Shown here in pieces: positions 1 to 8,751 of a stretch of DNA of 64,000 nucleotides. Positions within the stretch are counted from its first letter, which is position 1. Each line of letters begins with the position of its first letter. The translations under genes were made by a program, and so were the position numbers. The stretch is from Shimia sp051201625 (GTDB taxonomy: Bacteria; Pseudomonadota; Alphaproteobacteria; Rhodobacterales; Rhodobacteraceae), in the NCBI RefSeq assembly GCF_051201625.1, contig NZ_CP179203.1:1116001-1180000 (forward strand), given 5' to 3'. Under the pieces are notes generated by a model. That model was given only the letters and a program-made list of their open reading frames with translations. It made no database searches and had not been told where the DNA came from.

Positions 1-92
1 AAAACTGGCCTGTAAACTTGTTAAATTTCGAATTACGATGCTTTTTGCCGCACTGATGATGGATTTTTAGCTCCAATCAATTTCTCGATGCC

Positions 93-863
93 TCAAAAAT
101 CGTCTTTGCGTTTGCGGATTTCAGAAAAAATAGCCGCGGGATCTGCACCCTCCATGCCTAATAAGCGTTGTATAGCTGGGTCGTGGCCGCGCAAAAATGG
201 ATTGGTTGACAGTTCCTCCGCTAGGGTTGACGGCACAGTTGGTGTTCCGGCTGCGACGGCTTTTGCGACTGATTGAAGCCGATCTTTGAGTGCTGCATTA
301 TCGGGGTCAATCGTAGATGCAAATCGGCCGTTGGCTGCGGTGTATTCGTGGCCAGAGCAGACTATTGTATCAGCAGGCAAGGAGGCAAGTTTGGACAGAC
401 TGTCCCACATCATTTCGGGTGTGCCTTCAAATAGCCGGCCACAGCCCAGCGCCATGAGGCTGTCTGCGGTGAAAACTGCGCCTGTATCTGGAAAATAAAA
501 CGCTATATGACCAACCGTATGGCCGTCCACTTCAATGACTCGTATTTCCTCAGAGCCGAAATTAACGGTGTCACCTTCAGTGACAGAAATATCTAGCGCA
601 GGAAGACGCCCGGCGTCTTTGGCGGCACCGACGGTTTTTGCCGTCGGATGCGCCGTTAGAATAGTAGGAAGGCCGTCCACATGATCCCAGTGATGATGGG
701 TGATCAGAACGTAACTCAAACGCCAACCTCTTGCAGAGAGTGCTGCATTGATAGGTTCGGCTTCGGGGGCATCAACCAACGCTGTTTCGCCGGTAGCGGC
801 GTCATGCACCAGAAATGCGTAGTTGTCGGATAAGCAAGGGATAGTGACAATCTCAAGGGGCAT
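93..863 (-). CDS. gloB: Hydroxyacylglutathione hydrolase (glyoxalase II)
   Basis: Hydrolyses S-lactoylglutathione to lactate and glutathione, the second step of methylglyoxal detoxification in the cytoplasm. The 256-residue product has the metallo-beta-lactamase signature THHHWDH near residue 55, a GHTVGH segment near 113, FTADSL near 130 and SGHEYT near 169, which together supply the dinuclear metal ligands. The C-terminal part carries the glyoxalase II helical domain (TNPFLR region). An upstream in-frame start would add 23 unlike residues, so the ATG giving MPLEIVTIP was chosen. It is divergent from the methyltransferase at 925, with about 60 bp between them. Confidence 0.95.
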   Translation of the reverse strand: MPLEIVTIPCLSDNYAFLVHDAATGETALVDAPEAEPINAALSARGWRLSYVLITHHHWDHVDGLPTILTAHPTAKTVGAAKDAGRLPALDISVTEGDTVNFGSEEIRVIEVDGHTVGHIAFYFPDTGAVFTADSLMALGCGRLFEGTPEMMWDSLSKLASLPADTIVCSGHEYTAANGRFASTIDPDNAALKDRLQSVAKAVAAGTPTVPSTLAEELSTNPFLRGHDPAIQRLLGMEGADPAAIFSEIRKRKDDF

Positions 864-924
864 GGAAATTCGCCTGTTCGCTGTTATGTTGTTTTGAGTT
901 TTGCCGATCATGGGACCATGTGCA

Positions 925-1665
925 ATGCACATCGATGTACAGGACCTCAGGAATTTTTATTACCGCAGCGCGTTGGGGCGTGCGGCGCAAAAGGCAGTGC
1001 GCGATGAAATGTTGGAACTGTGGCCGGAGGCTGTCGGGCTTACCATAGCGGGGTTCGGTTTTGCCGTGCCATTGCTCCGTCCGTTCTTGGTCGATGCTCG
1101 TCGGGTGATAGGGCTTATGCCAGCGCCGCAAGGGGTCATGCCTTGGCCACCCGGAATGAAAAATGTATCGGTCCTTTGCGAGGAAACTTTTTGGCCTCTG
1201 GAAACAGGGCATGTTGACAGATTGATCGTTATGCATGGCCTAGAGACAAGCGAACGCCCAACGGATGTTTTGAAAGAGGCATATCGGGTCTTGGGTCCTG
1301 GCGGGCGGGCTATCTTCGTGGTGCCGCACCGATCAGGTCTTTGGTCGCGAAGCGATAAGACACCGTTTGGCCACGGCCGGCCATTTTCCGCGGGGCAGTT
1401 GGAGACGCAACTACGCCAGCACGGCTTCATGCCTGAGAGGCATCGGGCGACTTTGTATCAGCCTCCATCGCACAGGCGGTTTTGGCGCAAGTCGGGCCCA
1501 GTATTGGAAGGTCTTGGTAAGGCGATTTCGCCAGTTCTTGCTGGTGGCGTCCTCATTGTTGAAGCAAGCAAGCGGGTACATGCACCGAAAGGGCCTGGAT
1601 TACGGGAAGTGGTCAAAAAACCCCTCGGCGTGTTGGTGCCCAAACCTGGGGCAGCGCCGGTGTGA
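925..1665 (+). CDS. Class I SAM-dependent methyltransferase-like protein
   Basis: About 246 residues. The N-terminal part (MHIDVQDLRNFYYRSALGR) and the later V-L-K-E-A-Y-R-V-L-G-P-G-G-R block resemble the methyltransferase-11 fold, in which that block is strand 4 and its following turn. The usual GxGxG SAM motif appears as IAGFGFAVP near residue 43. The substrate is unknown. The gene is divergent from gloB, an arrangement I recall from relatives. In-frame alternatives at 901 (TTG) and 910 (ATG) would only add a few residues. The ATG at 925 is used because it gives the family-like MHIDV start. Confidence 0.8.
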   Translation: MHIDVQDLRNFYYRSALGRAAQKAVRDEMLELWPEAVGLTIAGFGFAVPLLRPFLVDARRVIGLMPAPQGVMPWPPGMKNVSVLCEETFWPLETGHVDRLIVMHGLETSERPTDVLKEAYRVLGPGGRAIFVVPHRSGLWSRSDKTPFGHGRPFSAGQLETQLRQHGFMPERHRATLYQPPSHRRFWRKSGPVLEGLGKAISPVLAGGVLIVEASKRVHAPKGPGLREVVKKPLGVLVPKPGAAPV

Positions 1666-1805
1666 AGTCGCATGAATTGTGGTAACAGGTTTTCGCTGTT
1701 TCATGCACCATACTACTGTCGTTCTGGTGCACAGACGAAACAAGTTTAATTGCCGATCTCCACATCCAACTAAAAATTGGACTGAGGAAACCGTCAACAT
1801 ATGGG

Positions 1806-2284
1806 TTAGTGATGTTGGCCAAACTTGGTTGCTTTACGTTTTGCACCCACAAACCAAGTACTGTTAAAGACACAAGCGTTTACTCTGTGATTTTTTCGCA
1901 TGCGCTCCAGAAGCTGCGCGTCGCTCATCCGCACAAAGTCGGAATGTACCTTAAACTCATCCAGTTCTTCGAATGAGATCTGATCGTTGTTTTCAGCAAG
2001 CTTTTAACGTGCGTCATCAGCAAACTTATTTTCAGCATGGACGGTCTGTTGCATGATGGAGAATTCGTTACGAAGATCCGCCTTGGTCCTCTTCATGTCT
2101 TTCGTTAGCTGGCCCACTTCTGTCGACGCATCCTTGATTCCGTCAGATTAAGTCTGGATTTGCTTTTAGAGGAAATGAAACCCCTCCGGTTTGAGCCACG
2201 CACCGCCACCAAAACTCTGGTCCGTCTGCTTTGCGGAATTCTGAAATGAAGTGGCGGAAGCCGAGTGGATTTCACCCGAAAGGC
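1806..2284 (-). pseudogene. Decayed reading frame downstream of the lysine-rich gene
   Basis: One minus-strand frame reads as coherent charged, coiled-coil-like protein (segments such as STEVGQLTKDMKRTKADLRN and FVRMSDAQLLERMRKNHR) but is broken by in-frame TAA codons at 2166-2168, 2148-2150 and 2004-2006 before ending at 1806-1808. The same frame runs up to 2465, where it overlaps the 2285-2725 gene out of frame. This suggests that a frameshift separated the two parts of a longer gene. The family is not recognised. A separate decayed gene is equally possible. Confidence 0.45.
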
Positions 2285-2725
2285 CTACCAGTTCACCACG
2301 GTGAAATTCACCATCACGCCCTTGTCCTTTTTCTCGAATTCGCGCGGGTCTGCCCATACTTTGATCGAAAACTTTGCTTTGGTGTCGAGCTTTGAATTCA
2401 CCACCCACTGGGTGATCGGTATCGTCAAAGACGGGACACCCGACCCCGGTGGTTTCGGCTTCCATTTGGGTTTGACCTTAGACAATGGTTTTGGACCGGA
2501 GGGATTTTTCTTATTTTTAGCTAACGCTTCTTTCAGCTTTTCGGCAAAGAATTGCACGACGGTCTTGTCGATCGAGCGAATTTCTTTTTCGCAGGCCTTT
2601 ACGATTGCTTTTTCGAGTTTTCCATTTTCGTCGATGGGTTGCACTGCCTTCCCGACTTTTTGCGCAACCTTCTTGCAGGCAACTTCCATTTTCTTTTTGG
2701 CTGCTGCGGGGATCAAATCGGTCAT
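2285..2725 (-). CDS. Lysine-rich hypothetical protein, possibly frameshifted
   Basis: The 146-residue product begins MTDLIPAAAKKKMEV. It has a lysine-rich, probably helical N-terminal half (residues 8-70), a proline-rich linker (about 75-92: PSGPKPLSKVKPKWKPKPPG) and a C-terminal beta-like stretch ending in VMVNFTVVNW. No known family was recognised. The reading frame stops abruptly, and an overlapping -1/+1 frame (to 2166) continues with plausible protein sequence, so this may be the N-terminal part of a longer, frameshifted gene. The neighbours give no functional hint. Confidence 0.5.
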   Translation of the reverse strand: MTDLIPAAAKKKMEVACKKVAQKVGKAVQPIDENGKLEKAIVKACEKEIRSIDKTVVQFFAEKLKEALAKNKKNPSGPKPLSKVKPKWKPKPPGSGVPSLTIPITQWVVNSKLDTKAKFSIKVWADPREFEKKDKGVMVNFTVVNW

Positions 2726-3184
2726 TTGAATATCCTTTCTGCGAAAATGTTTGCTACTCGTATTCTATACAGTCGTTCCCCAAGTAAGATGTCTTCTCTT
2801 TCATGCTAACACAGGTTCGCTTGGCAATGTAGATTTTCGAGCGCGCCATGCCATTGCGTGGGCATGTGACGCGCGAACTGAGCATTATTTTTGGTCTTGG
2901 TGGCGGGTTTGATGCGGGTTTTGTTGATTTTTGTATTCTCGATTAAGAACGATATATTCAAATCCTGTTGAAGGTATTCAGAATGTTACATTTTGCTTTA
3001 AGGTATCGCTTCGCTACTATGTAAAATCCAGAGGATGCGAAGAAAGGCTAATGCCGATGGATAAGCCTAAATCGTTGGGATCAGCGCACTCGTGTTTGGG
3101 TTTATGAATTTAAAATCTTAGACCTCGGTCGTACGGCAAAACGTTGCTCGCAACCGAGTACAGGCAATGCGAAGTTTCGTGAGA

Positions 3185-3220
3185 ATTTCTCTGAGCGGTG
3201 TTTTTAAAAACACGAGAAAT
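3185..3220. repeat. Nested inverted repeat with a 16-bp perfect palindrome
   Basis: The palindrome GTGTTTTTAAAAACAC lies at 3198-3213 and is flanked by a second complementary pair, ATTTCTC (3185-3191) and GAGAAAT (3214-3220), with a 6-nt bulge on the left side. It could be a regulator site or a small RNA or leader structure. No function can be assigned from the sequence. Confidence 0.5.
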
Positions 3221-3545
3221 GTTAGGAGACACCTGTTTTGAGACAAACTGAGACAAAAACAAAGAGATAGATTTTACAGAAAATAAAGCAACAGCTCAAA
3301 TTTTTTTCGATGGCCGCCGCCAGTTCAGGTTTGGTCTCTTATCAAGTGTAATTTTAAACAGTTGACGAGCGCTTTTGTCGGTTTGATACCCCACGCCCCT
3401 GATCTTTTAAGTCATTTCAAGGTCATGGTCCATTTACAGGGATCATGATCGGGAATCGTTTTGCATGCGATTTTGTCATTTTTTTTGGCTCTGTCCGCAG
3501 GCAAAGGGTCGCACCTTTGGTAAAGCCATAAAAAAAAGAGACTCT

Positions 3546-3592
3546 AGGTGTGCGCCAATAATCTAAACCATGTTGCGAGGTGCGCACACCTC
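3546..3592 (+). promoter_or_regulatory. Two mutually exclusive hairpins in the atpH leader
   Basis: AGGTGTGCGC (3546-3555) is perfectly complementary to GCGCACACCT (3582-3591). The same right arm can instead form a local hairpin, GAGGTG (3577-3582) with CACCTC (3587-3592) around a CGCA loop. The two structures cannot coexist, which is the geometry of an attenuator or RNA switch. No poly-U terminator follows either one. It lies 112 bp before the atpH start. Confidence 0.35.
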
Positions 3593-3703
3593 TGCTACAC
3601 CCGCCTCGAATTTGACCGGCCTGTTCCAGATTGGTCCATGCAATTCCTCGAACCAGCGCGTACTACGGTACGTTACCGAGGCCAAAAAAGCGGAAGGGTA
3701 ACA

Positions 3704-4264
3704 GTGTCCGAACCAGCTTCGATTTCCACAGGTATCGCTCAGCGATACGCGACAGCGATATTTGAGCTTTCGCTCGAGGATAAATCACTTGGCGAATTAG
3801 AAAGCGGCATCGACGACCTAAGTGATGCACTCAATGTCAGCGCAGACCTGCGAGACCTTATTACATCGCCGTTGGTGAGCCGCGATGCCCAAGGCCGGTC
3901 GATTGCCAAAATTGCGGAGAAAATGGAACTCATTCCAGTTCTGCAGAAAACGCTTGCCTTGATGGCTGAGAAGCGCCGCCTTTTCGTTCTACCCCAGCTA
4001 ATTGAACAATTGCATACAAAGATAGCTGATCACAAAGGGGAAGTTACGGCGGAAGTTGTAACAGTCAAACCACTGACAAAAACCCAAATTGAGAAGCTTT
4101 CTAAATCTCTAGCAGCACGCGTTGGAAAATCTGTCAAAATAAATGCGACCGTTGATGACACTCTCGTTGGCGGTCTTGTAGTTAAAGTGGGCTCGAAGAT
4201 GATCGACACGTCGATTCGTTCCAAGCTTGCTTCCCTCCAGAATGAAATGAAAGAGGTCGGATAA
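3704..4264 (+). CDS. atpH: ATP synthase F1 subunit delta
   Basis: The delta subunit is the stalk connector that joins F1 to the membrane F0 part through the peripheral stator. The 186-residue product has the OSCP/delta pattern: N-terminal SISTGIAQRYATAIFELSLE, and a C-terminal segment with TAEVVTVKPLTKTQIEKL and VDDTLVGGLVVKVGSKMIDTSIRSKL, which is the family signature. The GTG at 3704 is chosen as start because a GGAAGGG ribosome site lies a few bases upstream and family similarity begins there. It is the first gene of atpHAGDC, and its stop overlaps the atpA start (TAATG). Confidence 0.95.
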   Translation: MSEPASISTGIAQRYATAIFELSLEDKSLGELESGIDDLSDALNVSADLRDLITSPLVSRDAQGRSIAKIAEKMELIPVLQKTLALMAEKRRLFVLPQLIEQLHTKIADHKGEVTAEVVTVKPLTKTQIEKLSKSLAARVGKSVKINATVDDTLVGGLVVKVGSKMIDTSIRSKLASLQNEMKEVG

Positions 4265-5802
4265 TGGGCATTCAAGCAGCCGAAATTTCAGCGATCCTTA
4301 AGGACCAAATAAAAAACTTTGGCCAAGAAGCCGAAGTGGCCGAAGTTGGCCGTGTACTTTCCGTCGGCGATGGGATTGCTCGGGTCTACGGCTTAGACAA
4401 CGTGCAAGCCGGTGAAATGGTCGAGTTTCCCGGCGGTATAATGGGAATGGCGCTGAACTTGGAAAGCGACAACGTCGGCGTCGTTATATTCGGATCAGAC
4501 CGCGATATTAAAGAAGGTGATACGGTTAAGCGTACCAACTCGATCGTTGACGTACCGATCGGTAATGGCCTTTTGGGTCGTGTGGTAGACGGTTTGGGAA
4601 ATCCGATTGATGGCAAAGGTCCAATTGAGGCCGCTGACCGTGGAATTGCAGACGTCAAAGCGCCTGGCATTATCCCCCGTAAATCAGTTCACGAACCAAT
4701 GGCAACTGGACTGAAATCCGTTGACGCGATGATCCCGATTGGGCGTGGCCAGCGCGAACTGATAATCGGTGACCGCCAAACCGGTAAAACGGCTGTGGCA
4801 CTCGATGCGATCCTTAACCAAAAGTCGTACAATGAAGCCGCGGGCGACGACGAAAGTAAAAAACTGTATTGTGTGTATGTAGCAATAGGTCAAAAGCGGT
4901 CGACCGTCGCCCAACTTGTCAAAAAGTTGGAAGAAACTGGCGCAATCGAGTACTCAATAGTTGTAGCCGCGACTGCCTCAGAGCCCGCGCCGATGCAGTT
5001 TTTGGCGCCGTATGCTGCTACAGCAATGGCTGAATTTTTCCGTGATAATGGGCGTCACGCGCTCATCATTTATGACGATTTATCAAAACAAGCGGTTTCC
5101 TACAGGCAAATGTCACTCTTGCTGAGACGCCCGCCTGGTCGTGAAGCGTATCCTGGCGATGTTTTCTATCTGCATTCCCGTCTACTGGAACGGTCTGCAA
5201 AACTGAACGAGGACTTTGGAGCCGGCTCGTTAACGGCCTTGCCCGTGATTGAAACGCAAGGCGGTGACGTATCTGCGTTTATTCCGACTAACGTTATCTC
5301 GATTACCGACGGTCAAATCTTTTTGGAAACTGAACTGTTTTACCAAGGGATTCGCCCAGCCGTGAATACAGGTCTGTCGGTGTCACGTGTGGGATCCTCG
5401 GCCCAGACATCGGCAATGTCTTCGGTTGCCGGCCCGGTTAAATTGTCTCTTGCTCAGTACCGTGAGATGGCCGCTTTCGCACAATTTGGGTCTGACCTTG
5501 ATGCCGCAACACAGCAACTGCTGAACCGTGGTGCTCGTCTGACCGAACTAATGAAGCAAGCGCAATACTCCCCGTTAACAAACTCGGAAATTGTATGTGT
5601 CATCTTTGCGGGTGTGAACGGCTACCTTGACAAAATTGAAGTTTCAGAAGTTGGACGCTTCGAGCACGGCCTTTTACAGCACCTGCGCGGCAAACATGCT
5701 GCGTTACTCCAGTGGATCACTGATGACGACCCTAAAATTAAGGGCGAAGCAGCCGACAAAGTGAAAGCAGCACTCGACGAATACGCAGCTGATTTCGCGT
5801 AA
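4264..5802 (+). CDS. atpA: ATP synthase F1 subunit alpha
   Basis: Non-catalytic nucleotide-binding subunit of the F1 hexamer. The 512 residues match the usual length. The Walker A motif GDRQTGKT lies near residue 169, YVAIGQKRSTVAQ follows, and the alpha/beta signature region PAVNTGLSVSRVGSSAQ includes the arginine finger (S-R-V). The C-terminal helical domain is complete. The gene is translationally coupled to atpH and is followed after 13 bp by atpG. Confidence 0.98.
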   Translation: MGIQAAEISAILKDQIKNFGQEAEVAEVGRVLSVGDGIARVYGLDNVQAGEMVEFPGGIMGMALNLESDNVGVVIFGSDRDIKEGDTVKRTNSIVDVPIGNGLLGRVVDGLGNPIDGKGPIEAADRGIADVKAPGIIPRKSVHEPMATGLKSVDAMIPIGRGQRELIIGDRQTGKTAVALDAILNQKSYNEAAGDDESKKLYCVYVAIGQKRSTVAQLVKKLEETGAIEYSIVVAATASEPAPMQFLAPYAATAMAEFFRDNGRHALIIYDDLSKQAVSYRQMSLLLRRPPGREAYPGDVFYLHSRLLERSAKLNEDFGAGSLTALPVIETQGGDVSAFIPTNVISITDGQIFLETELFYQGIRPAVNTGLSVSRVGSSAQTSAMSSVAGPVKLSLAQYREMAAFAQFGSDLDAATQQLLNRGARLTELMKQAQYSPLTNSEIVCVIFAGVNGYLDKIEVSEVGRFEHGLLQHLRGKHAALLQWITDDDPKIKGEAADKVKAALDEYAADFA

Positions 5803-5815
5803 GGGGTTCTGACAG

Positions 5816-6691
5816 ATGCCAAATCTAAAGGATCTCAAAAATAGGATCGAGAGTGTCAAAAACACTCGAAAGATCACAAAAGCCATGCAAATGGTAGCGG
5901 CGGCGAAACTTCGCCGCGCGCAGGAAGCTGCAGAGCAGTCCCGCCCGTACACCGAGCGGTTTAACGCCGTAATGGGTGGACTAGCGGCGTCAGCAGGTGG
6001 CTCGGAGTCGGCGCCAAAATTACTTATTGGTACCGGTAAGGATAACGTGCACTTGTTGGTTATCATGACGGCTGAGCGTGGTCTTTGCGGAGGCTTTAAT
6101 TCCAACATCGCTAAATTGGGCCGCGCGCGAGCGCAGGAATTACAGGCGCAGGGAAAAACAGTAAAAATCTTTACTGTGGGCAAAAAAGGCAGAGATAGCA
6201 TCAAGCGGGACCTTGGAGAGTTTTTTATTGGTCACGTGGACCTCACTGACGTGAAGAAAGTCGGTTATGATGATGCGCAAAAAATTGCGTCGGATCTGCT
6301 AACGCGATTTGATGATGAAGGCTTCGATGTTTGTACGATCTTTTATTCGAAGTTTGTAAATGTCGTGACACAAATTCCAACAGCGCAGCAGATCATTCCG
6401 GCGTCGTTCGAAGCAGCCGAAGACGCTGGTGATGGCACCCTGTATGACTACGAGCCAAGTGAAGAGGCAATTTTGGCGGATTTGTTGCCGCGCGGCGTTG
6501 CAACACAAATCTTTGCTGCCCTACTAGAAAACGGTGCCTCAGAACAAGGGTCGCGGATGTCGGCAATGGACAATGCGACACGCAACGCTGGTGACATGAT
6601 CGACAAACTGACAATTCAGTACAATCGCTCGAGACAGGCTGTGATTACCAACGAGCTTATTGAAATTATTTCGGGCGCTGAAGCGCTCTAA
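5816..6691 (+). CDS. atpG: ATP synthase F1 subunit gamma
   Basis: Central rotor shaft of F1 that couples proton flow in F0 to the conformational changes of beta subunits. The 291 residues start MPNLKDLKNRIESVKNTRKITKAMQMVAAAKL, the conserved N-terminal helix. The ERGLCGGFNSNI motif is near residue 83, and the C-terminal helix contains MSAMDNATRNAGDMI, the family signature. It lies between atpA and atpD with 16 bp to the chosen atpD start. Confidence 0.98.
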   Translation: MPNLKDLKNRIESVKNTRKITKAMQMVAAAKLRRAQEAAEQSRPYTERFNAVMGGLAASAGGSESAPKLLIGTGKDNVHLLVIMTAERGLCGGFNSNIAKLGRARAQELQAQGKTVKIFTVGKKGRDSIKRDLGEFFIGHVDLTDVKKVGYDDAQKIASDLLTRFDDEGFDVCTIFYSKFVNVVTQIPTAQQIIPASFEAAEDAGDGTLYDYEPSEEAILADLLPRGVATQIFAALLENGASEQGSRMSAMDNATRNAGDMIDKLTIQYNRSRQAVITNELIEIISGAEAL

Positions 6692-6707
6692 GAACTGGAG
6701 ACGAAAC

Positions 6708-8132
6708 ATGGCAAACGCAAAAGGCAAAGTGACTGCTGTCATCGGTGCCGTCGTGGACGTGCAGTTTGAGGACGCTCTGCCAGAAATCCTCAATGCACTG
6801 ACCACTAGCAACAATGGCAAAAACTTGGTTCTGGAAGTTGCCCAGCACCTCGGTGAGAATACGGTCCGAACCATCGCGATGGACGCGACCGAGGGACTTG
6901 TTCGAGGACAAGAGGTTATAGACACTGGCAAACCAATCGCGGTCCCAGTTGGAACGGGCACGTTGGGCCGGATTTTGAACGTAACAGGTGATCCAGTTGA
7001 TGAGAAAGGGCCTGTTAAATCGACTGATAGCCGCCCGATCCATGGCGATGCGCCAGCGTTCAAGGAACAGTCAACAGCTACAGAGATCCTGACTACAGGT
7101 ATTAAAGTGATCGATTTGCTGGCCCCTTACACCAAAGGTGGTAAGATTGGGCTGTTTGGCGGTGCCGGTGTGGGCAAAACCGTCTTGATCATGGAACTGA
7201 TCAATAACATTGCAAAAGTGCATTCGGGTGTTTCAGTGTTTGCTGGCGTCGGGGAACGGACCCGCGAAGGTAACGACCTCTACCATGAAATGATTGAATC
7301 AGGCGTTATTGTTCCTGACAACCTTGAAGAGTCTAAAATTGCGCTGGTTTATGGCCAGATGAATGAACCTCCCGGCGCGCGGATGCGTGTTGCGCTTTCT
7401 GGTCTAACCTTGGCGGAGCAGTTTCGTGATGAGACTGGCGCAGATGTCCTCTTCTTCGTGGATAACATCTTCCGTTTTACACAGGCTGGGTCTGAAGTTT
7501 CGGCACTCCTCGGTCGTATCCCGTCGGCAGTGGGCTACCAGCCTACTCTGGCCACCGATATGGGCGCTATGCAAGAACGAATTACTTCGACTAAATCTGG
7601 TTCGATTACGTCTGTACAAGCTGTTTATGTGCCCGCAGACGACCTGACCGACCCCGCACCAGCGACATCCTTTGCGCATTTAGATGCGACGACAGTTCTG
7701 GATCGCGCTATTTCGGAAAAGGGCATTTATCCTGCGGTAGATCCACTGGGTTCGACTTCGCGGCTACTGGACCCATTGATTATTGGCGAGGAACACTACA
7801 CCGTAGCCTCGGATGTCCAGCAGATACTGCAACGTTACAAGTCACTTCAGGACATCATCGCCATTCTTGGAATGGACGAACTATCTGAAGAGGACAAATT
7901 AGCCGTGGCCCGTGCGCGGAAAATTGAGCGTTTCTTGTCGCAGCCATTTGATGTTGCGAAAGTATTTACTGGATCCGATGGCGTTCAGGTTCCGCTCGAA
8001 GACACAATTGCTTCGTTCAAAGCTGTTGTAGCTGGCGAGTATGATCATCTTCCGGAAGCTGCTTTTTACATGGTTGGTGGAATAGACGAGGTGATCGCTA
8101 AAGCCGAAAAGATGGCTGCTGAAGCGGCCTAG
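6708..8132 (+). CDS. atpD: ATP synthase F1 subunit beta (catalytic)
   Basis: Catalytic subunit that forms ATP from ADP and phosphate. The 474-residue product has Walker A GGAGVGKT near residue 156, the GERTREGNDLY block with the catalytic glutamate, Walker B-like VLFFVDNIFRF, and the regulatory DELSEED sequence (GMDELSEEDKLAV) near residue 390. An open frame begins at 6660 inside atpG. The ATG at 6708 gives the family start MANAKGKVTAVIGAVVDVQF and is preceded by CTGGAGACG as ribosome site. Confidence 0.98.
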   Translation: MANAKGKVTAVIGAVVDVQFEDALPEILNALTTSNNGKNLVLEVAQHLGENTVRTIAMDATEGLVRGQEVIDTGKPIAVPVGTGTLGRILNVTGDPVDEKGPVKSTDSRPIHGDAPAFKEQSTATEILTTGIKVIDLLAPYTKGGKIGLFGGAGVGKTVLIMELINNIAKVHSGVSVFAGVGERTREGNDLYHEMIESGVIVPDNLEESKIALVYGQMNEPPGARMRVALSGLTLAEQFRDETGADVLFFVDNIFRFTQAGSEVSALLGRIPSAVGYQPTLATDMGAMQERITSTKSGSITSVQAVYVPADDLTDPAPATSFAHLDATTVLDRAISEKGIYPAVDPLGSTSRLLDPLIIGEEHYTVASDVQQILQRYKSLQDIIAILGMDELSEEDKLAVARARKIERFLSQPFDVAKVFTGSDGVQVPLEDTIASFKAVVAGEYDHLPEAAFYMVGGIDEVIAKAEKMAAEAA

Positions 8133-8143
8133 GGAGGTCCAAA

Positions 8144-8539
8144 ATGGCAAATACGATGCAATTTGACTTAGTTAGCCCTGAGCGGCGCCTTGCTTCACTT
8201 GAAGTGACTTCCGTGCAGATACCGGGAGCTGATGGTGATATGACAGCTATGCCGGGGCACGCAGCTGTCCTAACCTCGCTGCGCCCAGGCGTAGTCAAAG
8301 TTCATTCTACCGAAGGTGAGAAGGACTTTGTAGTGACGCGTGGTTTTGCGGAAGTCTCGGCAGAGGCAATTTCGGTGATTGCTGAGCATGCGCACGTAGG
8401 CTCGGAAGTAACTAAATCTGACCTTGAGGACGTCCTTGTCACTGCTCGCAAGGCAGTCGGTGAAGCTTCCAGCGAGCACAAAGATGCTGCGGAAAAGTTT
8501 GTGGCTGATTTAGTTCATCTGATGGATGATATGGACTAA
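8144..8539 (+). CDS. atpC: ATP synthase F1 subunit epsilon
   Basis: Regulatory rotor subunit at the foot of the gamma shaft. The 131-residue product begins MANTMQFDLVSPERRL and contains the beta-sandwich motif PGADGDMTAMPGHAAVLTSL. The C-terminal helical part is short, as in other alphaproteobacteria. It is preceded by a GGAGGTCC ribosome site 11 bp after atpD and followed by a strong terminator, so it closes the operon. No F0 genes (atpBEF) are present, consistent with the split F0/F1 operons of this class. Confidence 0.97.
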   Translation: MANTMQFDLVSPERRLASLEVTSVQIPGADGDMTAMPGHAAVLTSLRPGVVKVHSTEGEKDFVVTRGFAEVSAEAISVIAEHAHVGSEVTKSDLEDVLVTARKAVGEASSEHKDAAEKFVADLVHLMDDMD

Positions 8540-8561
8540 TCGGCCGCAAACAGTGCTGAAG

Positions 8562-8588
8562 AAACCCCGACAAAAACGGGGTTTTTTC
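8562..8588 (+). terminator. Rho-independent terminator of the atp operon
   Basis: The stem AACCCCG (8563-8569) pairs with CGGGGTT (8577-8583) around a 7-nt A-rich loop, followed directly by a T-run at 8582-8587. It lies 23 bp after the atpC stop. Confidence 0.9.
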
Positions 8589-8751
8589 GTGAAATAACTG
8601 AACATGGAACTATCAGCTTATCCTCATAAACTTGTAATCTGTTTTCAAGTATTTTGGTTCTCTATCGGTAAAATAAATAAAGCTTAAGCTGCACTTAGGC
8701 AGCATTTTTCGCTTGTGCGAGGTTTTGAGCTTGAATTAGCTTGTCACGACA

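Larger units (their letters stand above)
2726..3703. other. Gene-poor stretch upstream of the ATP synthase operon
   Basis: Nearly 1 kb without a convincing gene. An open frame extends upstream of atpH from 3548, but its translation does not resemble the AtpH family and includes the hairpin region. It probably holds the atp promoter and leader. It contains a nested inverted repeat at 3185-3220 and a pair of mutually exclusive hairpins at 3546-3592 (listed separately). The stretch is AT-rich up to about 3350. Confidence 0.6.

Noticed and set aside
3548..3703. Open frame extending atpH upstream by 52 codons
   Set aside because: The translation does not resemble AtpH, includes hairpin DNA, and a well-placed ribosome site supports GTG at 3704.
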